A program made the translations under genes and the position numbers. Below the pieces are notes generated by a model. That model worked only from the letters and a program-made list of their open reading frames with translations. It was not told the DNA's origin and did not search any database. A DNA stretch of 64,000 nucleotides, taken from assembly GCF_000686045.1 (NCBI RefSeq), contig NZ_JMLV01000013.1, positions 7,501 through 71,500 of the forward strand, in the 5' to 3' direction. This document shows, in pieces, positions 38,981 to 47,192 of this stretch (positions within the stretch are counted from its first letter, which is position 1; the number at the start of each line of letters is the position of its first letter). The DNA comes from Fodinicurvata fenggangensis DSM 21160 (GTDB taxonomy: Bacteria; Pseudomonadota; Alphaproteobacteria; Kiloniellales; DSM-21159).

Positions 38981-39430
38981 TTATTCGGCGGCGGCGGTTT
39001 CCTGTGCCCGGCTGGCAACCATCAGGGTGGCTTCCCCTTCCAGCACGTTCTTGCCGTTTACCAGGCAGACCGTGTTGAACACGACCCGGCGGCTGTCGCT
39101 GTCGATGGACTTGACCGTCACCTCGGCCGTGACGGTGTCGCCGATGCGCACCGGACGCTTGAAGCTGAGCGACTGGTCCACATAGACGGCTCCGGGGCCC
39201 GGCAGGCGGGTGCCCAGCACGGCCGATACGAACCCGGCCGTCAGCATGCCATGAGCGATCCGCCCCTTGAACATGGTGGTCTCGGCATAGTCCTGGTCCA
39301 GATGCAGCGGGTTGGTGTCGCCGGTGATTCCGGCATAAAGCACGATGTCCGCCTCAGTCACGGTCTTGGCAAAGCGCTCGACCATCCCGGTTTCCAGATC
39401 TTCAAGGAAATAGCCTCGGCTACCCTGCAT
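38981..39430 (-). CDS. MaoC-like (R)-specific enoyl-CoA hydratase
   Basis: The 149-residue hot-dog-fold protein has the hydratase-2 motif in AGITGDTNPLHLD with catalytic Asp and His, followed by FKGRIAHGMLTAGFVSAVLG. Relatives (PhaJ) hydrate trans-2-enoyl-CoA to (R)-3-hydroxyacyl-CoA and feed polyhydroxyalkanoate synthesis; others act in side pathways of fatty-acid metabolism. Start at ATG 39430 gives the normal N-terminus. It is the first gene before ileS on the same strand. Confidence 0.92.
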   Translation of the reverse strand: MQGSRGYFLEDLETGMVERFAKTVTEADIVLYAGITGDTNPLHLDQDYAETTMFKGRIAHGMLTAGFVSAVLGTRLPGPGAVYVDQSLSFKRPVRIGDTVTAEVTVKSIDSDSRRVVFNTVCLVNGKNVLEGEATLMVASRAQETAAAE

Positions 39431-40059
39431 GCTGTCCTGTCCTTCCCCGTCTGTGACGGACCTGCGGCGCAGGCCGTTCGATTCATTCGGTGTATTGTGC
39501 AATGCACAAAATACTATGGGACGAGGCTCTGTGCAAATCCAGGCTCATCTCATTGAAATTTCCGTTTTTTCCATAAGATTGCGACACCCGGCTCATGCTG
39601 CAGACGCGAAATACCCGCTTTCGCCCCCGCATAAGCAGCATAGACATGCTGCTGTTCACCCCTCAGGACCACAAGCGCTACATCTGGAGCGGTATTGCCG
39701 TCTCGACCACAACCCCTAGCAAGCCGCCGGGCCACGGCACGGAACAGCACCTCTAAGGCCCGGCCCGGACGGGGTACCACCGAAGGCGAAATCGTGACAT
39801 CTGTCTGATAGCAGGTGATTTATGATTAAAAATGAGCTACCATGGCTTTCTCGTTTTGCCATGCATGAAGCCATTGGAATTTGTGGTCTTCCACATGACG
39901 GTTGTCAGATACGCTAGATACGGGACAGGCGTCCCCGGAACTCGCATTTCCAGCATGGTCCCAGTACAGGAACAACTCGTACAGGAAAGTCGGCATGGCT
40001 GTATCACGGCGTCTCGCATTGGGGCGCCGTTTGTTTTTCTCGCGTGGAGTCTTTAGCAA
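39431..40059. other. Intergenic region ahead of the cold-shock gene
   Basis: This 629-base stretch has no convincing gene. It must hold the promoters of the MaoC-type gene (leftward) and of the cold-shock gene (rightward). The last 250 bases before the cold-shock start are AT-richer and contain inverted pieces that could fold as the long structured 5' leader typical of cold-shock mRNAs, but I cannot place a promoter with confidence. Confidence 0.4.
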
Positions 40060-40062
40060 GTG

Positions 40063-40566
40063 ATGAGCGATTTTTCCGGGTCGGAAACCTCCCAGTCCCA
40101 AGTCAAGGCTGTCGTCAAGTGGTTCAACGCTACAAAGGGCTTTGGCTTTGTCCAGCCCATGGACGGATCACCCGATGCCTTCCTTCATGTTTCGGTGCTC
40201 CAGACCATCGGACGCAATGACCTGCCGGAGGGTGCAGAGCTGATTTGCGATATCGGTCCAGGACGCAAGGGGTTGCAGGTTTCTGCAATCACCAGCATCG
40301 AATCCCTGCCGGAAGCCCCTGTCTCGAACGGCTTTGACCCGTCCCAGGGCGCAGCCGGGCCCGAGGTTCAGGGAACGGTCAAGTTCTTCAACAGCGACAA
40401 GGGATTCGGCTTCGTCGTTCCGGACGATGGCGGGAAGGATGTCTTCGTTTCCCTGCGCGTGCTCGAACGCGCACGCCTCAATGCCCTGGAACCCGACCAG
40501 CGGGTGCGCATGACGACCCGCATGGGAGAAAAGGGCCCGATGGCGGAAACCGTCGAACTGGCCTGA
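40063..40566 (+). CDS. Protein with two cold-shock domains
   Basis: The 167-residue protein contains two cold-shock domains, each a nucleic-acid-binding beta barrel: the first at about 9-70 (VVKWFNATKGFGFVQP, DAFLHVSVL) and the second at about 103-165 (GTVKFFNSDKGFGFVVP). RNP1 (KGFGFV) is intact in both. In the second domain RNP2 reads DVFVSLRVL, lacking the usual VFVH histidine. Tandem cold-shock-domain proteins of this type are typical of alphaproteobacteria and act as RNA chaperones in cold or stationary phase. GTG at 40060 directly precedes the chosen ATG. Confidence 0.93.
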   Translation: MSDFSGSETSQSQVKAVVKWFNATKGFGFVQPMDGSPDAFLHVSVLQTIGRNDLPEGAELICDIGPGRKGLQVSAITSIESLPEAPVSNGFDPSQGAAGPEVQGTVKFFNSDKGFGFVVPDDGGKDVFVSLRVLERARLNALEPDQRVRMTTRMGEKGPMAETVELA

Positions 40567-40604
40567 CGGACTTTTCCTGCCGGTCTGGCCGGCAGGCACG
40601 CACG

Positions 40605-40650
40605 AACGCGGCTCACGGGCTCTACAGCCCGCGGCCGCGTTTTGCTTTTT
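40605..40650 (+). terminator. Terminator after the cold-shock gene
   Basis: A stem AACGCGGC/GCCGCGTT encloses a second stem CGGGC/GCCCG and is followed by TTTGCTTTTT. A further CCTGCCGG/CCGGCAGG hairpin lies just ahead at 40576-40596. Confidence 0.8.
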
Positions 40651-40747
40651 GGCACCCCGGTGCGCACTTTTCTGAACCTGCTTTTCTTCCCTCTGCCGAT
40701 CAGGATTGCGCCTGCAGCAAGGCAGTCATAACTGCATAGCAGGTTGA

Positions 40748-40772
40748 TGCATTACCCCTCTAGGTATATGCA
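40748..40772. promoter_or_regulatory. Candidate PadR operator
   Basis: An imperfect palindrome TGCATTACC-N6-GGTATATGCA lies directly in front of the PadR gene and ends six bases before its ATG. PadR-type repressors usually bind such dyads and repress their own operon. No strong ribosome binding site separates it from the start codon. Confidence 0.4.
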
Positions 40773-40778
40773 GAGTCC

Positions 40779-41204
40779 ATGAGTGCGCAGACCGAAAACC
40801 CTGTCGAATCTCGCGAAGGCCTGGACCTGACCTGCCCTGCCTACTGGCGGGGCACCATCAAGATGGGCCTGTCGCGCTTCTTCATCCTGCGCGTGCTCCA
40901 TGACGGCCCCCTGCACGGCTACGACATCGCCCGAACCGTCGAGCGCACCACCCACGGCTGCTGCTCGCCCACCGAAGGCGCGCTCTACCCCGCCCTGAAG
41001 GAGTTCGAGAAGGGCGGCTATGTCACCGTCATGCCCATGGTTGTCGGCGGACGCACCCGCAAGGTCTACAGCCTGACGGAACGCGGACGCCAGGCCTTCC
41101 AGGTGGCACTGGCGGCCTGGATGGAGGTCACCGACTGCCTGCTGGACACCGAGCGCCAGCTCGGCGGCCCGCCCGGACAGACGGATGGGGAGCGCACAAC
41201 GTGA
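40779..41204 (+). CDS. PadR family transcriptional regulator with paired cysteines
   Basis: The 141-residue protein has the PadR winged-helix domain (MGLSRFFILRVLHDGPLHGYDIARTVE, then EGALYPALKEFEKGGYV, RKVYSLTERGRQAF). Four cysteines stand out: Cys19, Cys61-Cys62 (in THGCCSPTEG at the tip before the recognition helix) and Cys120. PadR proteins normally sense phenolics or drugs and lack such a pair. Since it forms an operon with an MFS transporter and ArsH, thiol binding of a trivalent arsenical is a reasonable hypothesis. Its stop codon overlaps the MFS start by four bases. Confidence 0.9.
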   Translation: MSAQTENPVESREGLDLTCPAYWRGTIKMGLSRFFILRVLHDGPLHGYDIARTVERTTHGCCSPTEGALYPALKEFEKGGYVTVMPMVVGGRTRKVYSLTERGRQAFQVALAAWMEVTDCLLDTERQLGGPPGQTDGERTT

Positions 41205-42460
41205 GTTCGGACAGCCTTCCCCTGGGCGGTCAGCGCGCCGGGCGACGCCGCTTCATCGCCGCGCTCGGCCTCGGCCAGATCATCTCCTGGGGCACATTCT
41301 ATTACAGTTTTCCGCTGATTGCCGAGGCCATGGCGCCGGACCTGGCCGCCGACAAGCCAGCAATCTACGGGGCCGCCACCCTGGGCCTGGTCATTTCCAG
41401 CCTGGCCGCCTATCCCATCGGCGCCGCCATCGACCGCGGCCACGGCCGTGGCATCATGGCCGGCGGCTTCCTGCTGGGCGGCCTTCTGCTGCTGGCCTGG
41501 AGCCAGGTCACCGCCATCTGGCAGCTCTATCCCATCTTCCTGGGCATCGGCCTGACCATCGCCGCCACGCTCTACGACCCCGCCTTCGCCGTGGTGGCGC
41601 GCCGCTTCGGCCGCGAGGCGCGACAGGGCATCACCGCACTGACCCTCTGGGGCGGTTTTGCCAGCACCGTCTTCATTCCCCTGATCCAGTTCCTCCTGGA
41701 CCGCACCGACTGGCGTGAAACCCTAATCGTTCTGGGCCTGGTCAACCTGGTGGTGGGCGTCGGGCTGCACCTGCGCACAATCGACCCAGGCCGGGACGTC
41801 ATGTCCGATGAAGCCGAAACCGATCCGCGGGCCGATCAGCCGCCGGCAATGGCAGGCACCACCGCCCTGCGCTGGGCCAGCCGGCGTCCTGTCTTCTGGG
41901 CGCTTCTGATCGCCTTCACGCTCTATTTCGGCAGCTTCTCGGCCCTGACCTATCACCTCTACCCCCTGCTGCTGGAACGCGGCTTCGATTCAACGACGGT
42001 CGTCAGCGCCATCGCCATCATCGGCCCGGCCCAGGTTGCCGGCCGCGTGGTCATCTGGACCCTGGCCCGGCACAGTCCGATACGGCAGGTCGGCCTGTTG
42101 ACCTCGCTGGGCTTTCCCCTGGCCCTGGCCCTGCTGATCCTGTTGCCCGATCACTTCGCCTACCTGGCCCTCTTTGCGCTGATCTATGGCGCCGCCAACG
42201 GCATCATGACCATCGTCCGCGGCCTGGCCATTCCGGAAATGCTCAGTCGCCAGGCCTATGGCGCCATCAACGGCGCCATTTCGGTGCCCAGCAACGCTGC
42301 CAAGGCCCTGGCGCCTGTGGGCGCCGCCCTGCTCTGGTCGGCCAGCGGATCCTATGACTCGCTGCTTCTGGCCGCCATTGCCACAGCGCTGGTCGTGGTC
42401 GCCAGCTTCGCCACCGCCGCCTGGTACAGCGCCCGCAACACCCACGCGCAACAGCCCTGA
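41201..42460 (+). CDS. MFS transporter
   Basis: The 419-residue protein is a 12-helix major facilitator with an N-terminal half (LGQIISWGTFYYSFPLIAEAM), a cytoplasmic loop around residues 195-225 and a second six-helix half. It contains no cysteine. Drug or metabolite efflux is likely. Its place between a PadR regulator and arsH suggests export of an arsenic compound, but the family alone does not show that. GTG start, overlapping the PadR stop as GTGA. Confidence 0.9.
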   Translation: MSSDSLPLGGQRAGRRRFIAALGLGQIISWGTFYYSFPLIAEAMAPDLAADKPAIYGAATLGLVISSLAAYPIGAAIDRGHGRGIMAGGFLLGGLLLLAWSQVTAIWQLYPIFLGIGLTIAATLYDPAFAVVARRFGREARQGITALTLWGGFASTVFIPLIQFLLDRTDWRETLIVLGLVNLVVGVGLHLRTIDPGRDVMSDEAETDPRADQPPAMAGTTALRWASRRPVFWALLIAFTLYFGSFSALTYHLYPLLLERGFDSTTVVSAIAIIGPAQVAGRVVIWTLARHSPIRQVGLLTSLGFPLALALLILLPDHFAYLALFALIYGAANGIMTIVRGLAIPEMLSRQAYGAINGAISVPSNAAKALAPVGAALLWSASGSYDSLLLAAIATALVVVASFATAAWYSARNTHAQQP

Positions 42461-42484
42461 GATTCGAATCCCACGAGGACCGCC

Positions 42485-43225
42485 ATGCCCCTTCACGACC
42501 TTCCGGCCGCCAACGCCCTGCCCAACCTGGAAGAGACCCATTTCGCCGCACCCGATCCGGGGCAACTCGAACCGGCCGAACGCACCACGCATCCACCGCG
42601 CATCCTGATGCTCTACGGCTCCCTGCGCGCTCGCTCCTACAGCCGCTTCCTGACCGAGGAGGCCGCACGCATTCTCATCCGCCTGGGCGCCGAGGTCCGC
42701 ATCTTCGACCCGCGCAACCTGCCCCTGCCCGACTCGGCCGAGACGGACCACCCGGCCGTACAGGAACTGCGCAACCTCTCCATCTGGTCCGAAGGCCAAG
42801 TCTGGTGCAGCCCCGAGCGCCACGGCAACCTCACCGGCCTGTTGAAGACCCAGATCGACTGGCTGCCGCTGGAAAGCGGCGGTGTACGCCCCACCCAGGG
42901 CCGCACCCTGGCCGTCATGCAGGTCTGCGGCGGCTCGCAATCCTTCAACGCCGTCAACAGCCTGCGCGTCCTCGGCCGTTGGATGCGCATGATCACCATC
43001 CCCAACCAGTCCTCGGTGCCCAAGGCGTGGCAGGAGTTCGACGACGACGGCCGCATGAAGCCCTCGCCCCTCTACGACCGCGTGGTCGACGTGATGGAGG
43101 AACTGATGAAATTCACTCTGCTGACCCGCGACCGCAGCGCCTATCTCACCAGTCGCTACAGCGAGCGCCGCGCCGAAGCGGCCAAACAGGCCTCCGAGGC
43201 CGAGAAGGTCGCCGCCCGCGTCTGA
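42485..43225 (+). CDS. arsH: ArsH-type NADPH-dependent FMN reductase
   Basis: ArsH oxidises trivalent organoarsenicals such as methylarsenite to less toxic pentavalent forms, using FMN. The 246-residue protein has the flavodoxin-like FMN loop [14 protein letters not shown], the ArsH-specific [20 protein letters not shown] and [23 protein letters not shown], and the usual N-terminal extension. It is the third gene of PadR-MFS-arsH, 24 bases after the transporter. No arsR, arsC, arsB or arsM is present in the window. Confidence 0.93.
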   Translation: MPLHDLPAANALPNLEETHFAAPDPGQLEPAERTTHPPRILMLYGSLRARSYSRFLTEEAARILIRLGAEVRIFDPRNLPLPDSAETDHPAVQELRNLSIWSEGQVWCSPERHGNLTGLLKTQIDWLPLESGGVRPTQGRTLAVMQVCGGSQSFNAVNSLRVLGRWMRMITIPNQSSVPKAWQEFDDDGRMKPSPLYDRVVDVMEELMKFTLLTRDRSAYLTSRYSERRAEAAKQASEAEKVAARV

Positions 43226-43234
43226 ACCGTCCTG

Positions 43235-44182
43235 CTATCGACCGTCTTCCCCGGTCTCTGACGGCAGTTCGCCGGCCCAGACGGCGCGCTGCACCATGTC
43301 GGTGACAATCGCGGTGACCGACTCGCCGGCGAAGCGTGCCAGGCGGGACAGGGGCCGATCGGCGGGATAGGACAGGACCAGTCGACGCCCGGGGGCGGGA
43401 TCGCTCAAGGCGGTGGCCGTCAGGCGGCCCGCCTCGATGTCTTCGTGAATGGGCGCGCGCGGCAGGATGGTCCAGCCCTTACCGTGCCGCACAAGTCTCT
43501 TCAGGGTGGCCAGGGAATCGGCCTCGACGGCAACGTCGAGCGCGATACCCGCCTCCGCAGCACAACGTTCGACGATGATCCGCAAGCCATGCTGGGGGCT
43601 GGGCAGCAGCAGACGTTTGCCCGCCAATTGATTGAAGGGAAATTTCCGCTCACTCGACAGGCCGGCCTCCGACGGGCCAATCAGGAACAGCTTCTCGTGC
43701 AGCAGGGGCTGCGAGCGCAGGGAACGCGCCGACTGGGGGTCGTAAAGAACCGCCAGGTCGATCTCGCCGCGGTGCAGCCAGTCGAGCAGGTGGCCGGTAT
43801 AGGCGCTGACCAGGCGCAGCATGACCCTGGGATGAGCCGTCTCGAAGGCCGTCACGAGCGGGACCGAGATGATATCGGCCACGGTCGGCGGCATGCCGAT
43901 GGCAATCCGCCCCATCAAAGGGGCCTCGGCCTCCGAGGTCTGCGCCCGGATCTCCTCCAGCTCCGCCATCACCCGCATGGCATGGCCCAGGACGTCGCGA
44001 CCCTGGTCCGTCAACAGCATGCCGCGGCCATGCCGGGCGAACAGGCGGACGCCCAGTTCCGCCTCCAGCATGCGGATCTGCCGGCTGAGTGCCGGTTGCG
44101 CGATGTGCAGCTGGTCGGCCGCCTTGCTGAGGCTGCCCAGTTCGGCCACGTGAATGAGGGTGCGAAGCTGGGACAGCTCCAT
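43235..44182 (-). CDS. LysR family transcriptional regulator
   Basis: The 315-residue protein has the N-terminal helix-turn-helix (LRTLIHVAELGSLSKAADQLHIAQPALSRQIRMLE) and the C-terminal effector domain. It is divergent from a gene pair for a two-subunit thiamine-diphosphate enzyme, the usual arrangement for a LysR regulator and its target. ATG 44182 is preferred over a TTG four codons upstream. The effector is unknown. Confidence 0.93.
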   Translation of the reverse strand: MELSQLRTLIHVAELGSLSKAADQLHIAQPALSRQIRMLEAELGVRLFARHGRGMLLTDQGRDVLGHAMRVMAELEEIRAQTSEAEAPLMGRIAIGMPPTVADIISVPLVTAFETAHPRVMLRLVSAYTGHLLDWLHRGEIDLAVLYDPQSARSLRSQPLLHEKLFLIGPSEAGLSSERKFPFNQLAGKRLLLPSPQHGLRIIVERCAAEAGIALDVAVEADSLATLKRLVRHGKGWTILPRAPIHEDIEAGRLTATALSDPAPGRRLVLSYPADRPLSRLARFAGESVTAIVTDMVQRAVWAGELPSETGEDGR

Positions 44183-44290
44183 CCAGCTATCCAATCCTGT
44201 TATAGCTGATCACGAAAATCGGTCGCGGAATTAACGAGAAAAGATAGCTATGCTGTTCTCGAATGTCGAGACGACACCGGAGCAAACACC

Positions 44291-44812
44291 GTGCAGACCA
44301 CCCAGAAAGAAGACTGGCCCAGCGCCGTCTATCGGACCCTCAAGGCCGCGAAGGTACAGCAGATGGCCTATGTGCCGGATGCCGGGCACAGCACGCTGAT
44401 CAAGCTGCTGACGGAGGACCCGGAGGTGACCTCGAACGTGCTGACCACCGAAGAGGAAGGCATCGCCATCTCGGCCGGGGCCTGGCTCGGCGGCCAGCGG
44501 ACCGTTCTGCTGATGCAGTCGAGCGGTGTCGGCAACTGCACCAACATGCTCTCGCTTCCGGCGATGGCGCGTTTGCCGCTGCTGATGCTGGTGACCATGC
44601 GCGGGGAATGGGCGGAGTTCAATCCCTGGCAGGTGCCCATGAGCCGCGCCACCCAGCCGACGCTGGAAGCCATGGGCCTGCGCACCCTGCGCGTCGACAA
44701 GGCCGCGGACATGGTCGAGACCGTCGAGGCCGCGGCCGCCCTCGCCTATGAAGCGGACCAGCAGGTGGCCGTGCTCATCGGCCAGCGCCTGCTCGGCAAG
44801 AAGAAGTGGTGA
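44291..44812 (+). CDS. Split thiamine-diphosphate decarboxylase, alpha (PYR-domain) subunit
   Basis: The 173-residue protein is the PYR domain of a thiamine-diphosphate enzyme on its own, with the cofactor-activating Glu in NVLTTEEEGIAISAGAWLGG and the segment MQSSGVGNCTNMLSLPAM. Separate alpha and beta chains of this size occur in sulfopyruvate decarboxylase (ComDE), with phosphonopyruvate decarboxylase as the single-chain relative. GTG start, eight bases after GGAG. The beta subunit follows within five bases. Confidence 0.88.
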   Translation: MQTTQKEDWPSAVYRTLKAAKVQQMAYVPDAGHSTLIKLLTEDPEVTSNVLTTEEEGIAISAGAWLGGQRTVLLMQSSGVGNCTNMLSLPAMARLPLLMLVTMRGEWAEFNPWQVPMSRATQPTLEAMGLRTLRVDKAADMVETVEAAAALAYEADQQVAVLIGQRLLGKKKW

Positions 44813-44817
44813 CAGCC

Positions 44818-45423
44818 ATGACAGAGACTTCAACCAGCACAACAGCCACGCTTGATCGTCGCGAGGCGATCGCCGCCCTGCTGCGCGCGCGGGAGAACAC
44901 GCTCGTGGTCACCGGCCTTGGCTCGCCAAGCTATGATGTTCATGCCCTCGGCGACCGCGACGACAACTACTACCTCTGGGGCGCCATGGGCAGCGCGGCC
45001 CTGGTCGGCCTTGGCCTGGCCCAGGCACAGCCCGAGAAGCGCGTTCTCGTGGTGACCGGCGACGGCGAGCAGCTGATGGCCTTCGGCAGCCTGGCCACCA
45101 TCGCCGTCGCCCGACCCAGGAACCTCAATATCGCCGTGATCGACAACCACCACTACGGCGAGACCGGGATGCAGATGAGCCATACCGGATACGGCATCGA
45201 CCTGGCCAAGGTCGCCGCCGCTTCCGGCTTTGCCGAGACGCGCACGCTGCACAGCCTTGAAGAGGTGGAACAGGCCGGAGAGACCCTGAAGACCCCGGCC
45301 GAAGGCCCGCGCCTTTTTGTCCTCAAGGTCACGGCCGAAAACCCGCCGCGCTCCCTGCCGTCACGCGATGCCGTTTTCATCAAGAACAGGTTCCGCGCGC
45401 ACCTGGGCTTTGCGGAGCAGTAG
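44818..45423 (+). CDS. Split thiamine-diphosphate decarboxylase, beta (PP-domain) subunit
   Basis: The 201-residue protein is the diphosphate-binding domain with the motif GDGEQLMAFGSLATIAVA to VIDNHHYGETGMQ, which holds the magnesium and cofactor. Together with the alpha subunit it forms one active site. The best family matches by architecture are sulfopyruvate and phosphonopyruvate decarboxylases; the substrate is not settled. A phosphonate-type importer lies 6.5 kb away, but in a different transcription unit. Confidence 0.88.
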   Translation: MTETSTSTTATLDRREAIAALLRARENTLVVTGLGSPSYDVHALGDRDDNYYLWGAMGSAALVGLGLAQAQPEKRVLVVTGDGEQLMAFGSLATIAVARPRNLNIAVIDNHHYGETGMQMSHTGYGIDLAKVAAASGFAETRTLHSLEEVEQAGETLKTPAEGPRLFVLKVTAENPPRSLPSRDAVFIKNRFRAHLGFAEQ

Positions 45424-45455
45424 GTAGGCAGGGGCACCCTCCTGCCGCTGGGTAG

Positions 45456-45481
45456 GAGTGATTTCCGTCACTCGGCTTTTT
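45456..45481 (+). terminator. Terminator after the thiamine-diphosphate enzyme genes
   Basis: A GAGTGA/TCACTC stem with a six-base loop is followed by GGCTTTTT on the plus strand, 33 bases after the beta-subunit stop. Confidence 0.8.
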
Positions 45482-45488
45482 AGCCCTC

Positions 45489-45539
45489 ATAGCATCCTTG
45501 CAAATTTAAAATAGAGCTTTAAATTTGCAAGGATGCTAT
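45489..45539. promoter_or_regulatory. Perfect 22-bp palindrome over the start of the DUF4143 gene
   Basis: Positions 45489-45510 and 45518-45539 are perfect reverse complements (22 of 22) around a seven-base centre. The right arm contains AAGG and the ATG of the downstream gene (45533) and two bases beyond its first two codons. The arms are AT-rich in their inner part (CAAATTTAAA) against GC-rich surroundings. It could be an operator for the gene's own product or an RNA hairpin that hides the start codon. Confidence 0.85.
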
Positions 45540-46705
45540 CGCGCCACACATATCAGGCCGTACTTCAGGCCTTGGACCGTCAAGCAACGGTCGCCTTGAT
45601 TGGCCCGCGTCAGGTTGGAAAAACCACCCTGGCGCTGGAAGTTGCCGCGGAAAAAGGTGCGCTTTATCTGGACCTGGAAACACAAAGGGATCGCGGCAAG
45701 CTGTCCGATCCGGCATTGTTCCTCGAAGCCTATGAAGACCGTCTGGTCATCCTGGACGAGATTCACCGCACGCCAGAATTGTTCCAGGAACTGCGCGGCA
45801 TTATCGATCGAGGCCGTCGTCGCGGAAAACGGACCGGGCGTTTTCTGATCCTTGGTTCCGCATCCATGGATCTGCTGAAACAATCAGGCGAAAGCCTGGC
45901 GGGACGGATATCCTATGTCGAGATGAGCCCGCTGGACGTTCTCGAGGTCGTGCCACAACAGAATGCCCTGCAGCAACTGTGGCTGAGAGGGGGGTTCCCG
46001 GACTCGTTCCTGGCGAATGATGATGCTGACAGCCTGATTTTCCGGCAGGATTTCATCCGCACATATCTTGAACGTGACATTCCCCAGTTTGGATACCGCA
46101 TACCGGCCGAAACCCTGGAGCGCCTCTGGACCATGCTGGCGCACAGCCAGGGCGGTTTGCTCAATGCCTCCAAGCTGGCAAGCAGCCTGTCGGTTACCTC
46201 ACCCACCGTCGCCTCCTACGTCGATCTGATGGTGGACCTGCTGTTGGTACGCCGGCTCAAACCATTTCATGGCAACACAAAGAAACGACTGGTCAAGTCA
46301 CCTCGCCTCTATGTTCGGGACAGTGGCCTGCTGCATGCCTTGCTAGGGATCGAGGATCACAATGACCTGTTCGGGCATCCTGTTGTCGGCGCCAGTTGGG
46401 AAGGATTCGTCATCGAGAACCTGTTGGCTGTGGCGCCTCGCGGAGCAAAGGCCAGTTTCTATCGCACATCTGCAGGGGCAGAGATCGACCTGCTGCTGGA
46501 GATGCCGGGGCGACGCGGCATCTACGCAATCGAGATCAAGCATGGACTGCTGTCCACGCCCAGCCGGGGTTTCTATACCGCCATCAAGGACTTGAAGCCC
46601 ACAGAAGCCTTTGTCGTGAATTCCGGTGAAGAGCGATATCCCATCGCCGAGGATGTGGAAGCGACTGGTCTCAGGGAAATGGCTACAATCATTGCCGAAA
46701 GCTGA
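45533..46705 (+). CDS. AAA ATPase with DUF4143 C-terminal domain
   Basis: The 390-residue protein has Walker A GPRQVGKT at 24-31, Walker B LVILDE at 71-76, a sensor-like ILGSASMDLL, and a C-terminal DUF4143 domain. The latter keeps a nuclease-like pattern (AEIDLLLE followed by YAIEIKHG) resembling the D-ExK core of PD-(D/E)xK folds. A winged-helix-like stretch (LNASKLASSLSVTSPTVASYVDLM) lies between them. These STAND-like proteins are widespread, often horizontally moved, and of unknown role; defence or toxin functions are suspected. Its start codon lies within a large palindrome and it stands alone. Confidence 0.88.
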   Translation: MLSRHTYQAVLQALDRQATVALIGPRQVGKTTLALEVAAEKGALYLDLETQRDRGKLSDPALFLEAYEDRLVILDEIHRTPELFQELRGIIDRGRRRGKRTGRFLILGSASMDLLKQSGESLAGRISYVEMSPLDVLEVVPQQNALQQLWLRGGFPDSFLANDDADSLIFRQDFIRTYLERDIPQFGYRIPAETLERLWTMLAHSQGGLLNASKLASSLSVTSPTVASYVDLMVDLLLVRRLKPFHGNTKKRLVKSPRLYVRDSGLLHALLGIEDHNDLFGHPVVGASWEGFVIENLLAVAPRGAKASFYRTSAGAEIDLLLEMPGRRGIYAIEIKHGLLSTPSRGFYTAIKDLKPTEAFVVNSGEERYPIAEDVEATGLREMATIIAES

Positions 46706-46778
46706 AACAACGAGCCGCAAGCCATGGCCTGACAGCCCTGATGATACCTGCTTTCGCAAATAGCAATTATTGAAAAAT

Positions 46779-46863
46779 TGGTGCCCCTGGAGGGATTCGA
46801 ACCCCCACTCCTTTCGGAACGCGATTTTGAGTCGCGCGCGTCTACCAGTTCCGCCACAGGGGC
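46779..46863 (-). tRNA. tRNA-Leu (anticodon CAA)
   Basis: The minus strand folds into an 85-nt tRNA with acceptor stem GCCCCTG/CAGGGGC, anticodon stem CGCGA/TCGCG, loop CTCAAAA, a long variable arm and the T loop GGTTCGAATCC. The 3' CCA is encoded. The long variable arm and A73 fit leucine; the anticodon CAA reads UUG. Confidence 0.96.
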
Positions 46864-47192
46864 GTGGGAAACGGGCTGCAGAATACCCGAGACAGACGGC
46901 TTTGCAATGATCCTCTGCAGGCTTTTCGACTGGCCGCCGGAACCCGGGCATTTGCCTGGCGCATGAACCTCGCTGTACTGGCCGGGACAGAGCCGAACCT
47001 GCAGGCACTCGCCCCGCGCAGAATGCGCCTTTTCTTGAAGACCGCACAATCGTGGCTATCTCTATGGATGGCTTTCGTGCAATAGAACGCTTTGAAATCA
47101 AGAGACTTCAGAAGCAGCCATGAACAGCTCAGAGGCCGACCCGCAAGGGCCTGAAGCCATTCCGTCAAGCAATCCCCGGGGGACAAGCAAGC
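46864..47192. other. Intergenic region between tRNA-Leu and the NAGGN operon
   Basis: The stretch has no convincing gene. A TTGAAG/TATCTC pair (47035-47062, 16-base spacing) could be the promoter of the NAGGN operon. A 30-codon frame (47120-47212) overlaps the start of the amidotransferase gene in another register and could be a leader peptide. Confidence 0.3.

Noticed and set aside
39550-39780. 76-codon minus-strand frame in the gap before the cold-shock gene
   Set aside because: GTG start without ribosome binding site and no recognisable family; kept as noncoding.
39826-40101. 91-codon frame opposite the cold-shock leader
   Set aside because: It lies antisense to the likely structured leader and overlaps the cold-shock start.
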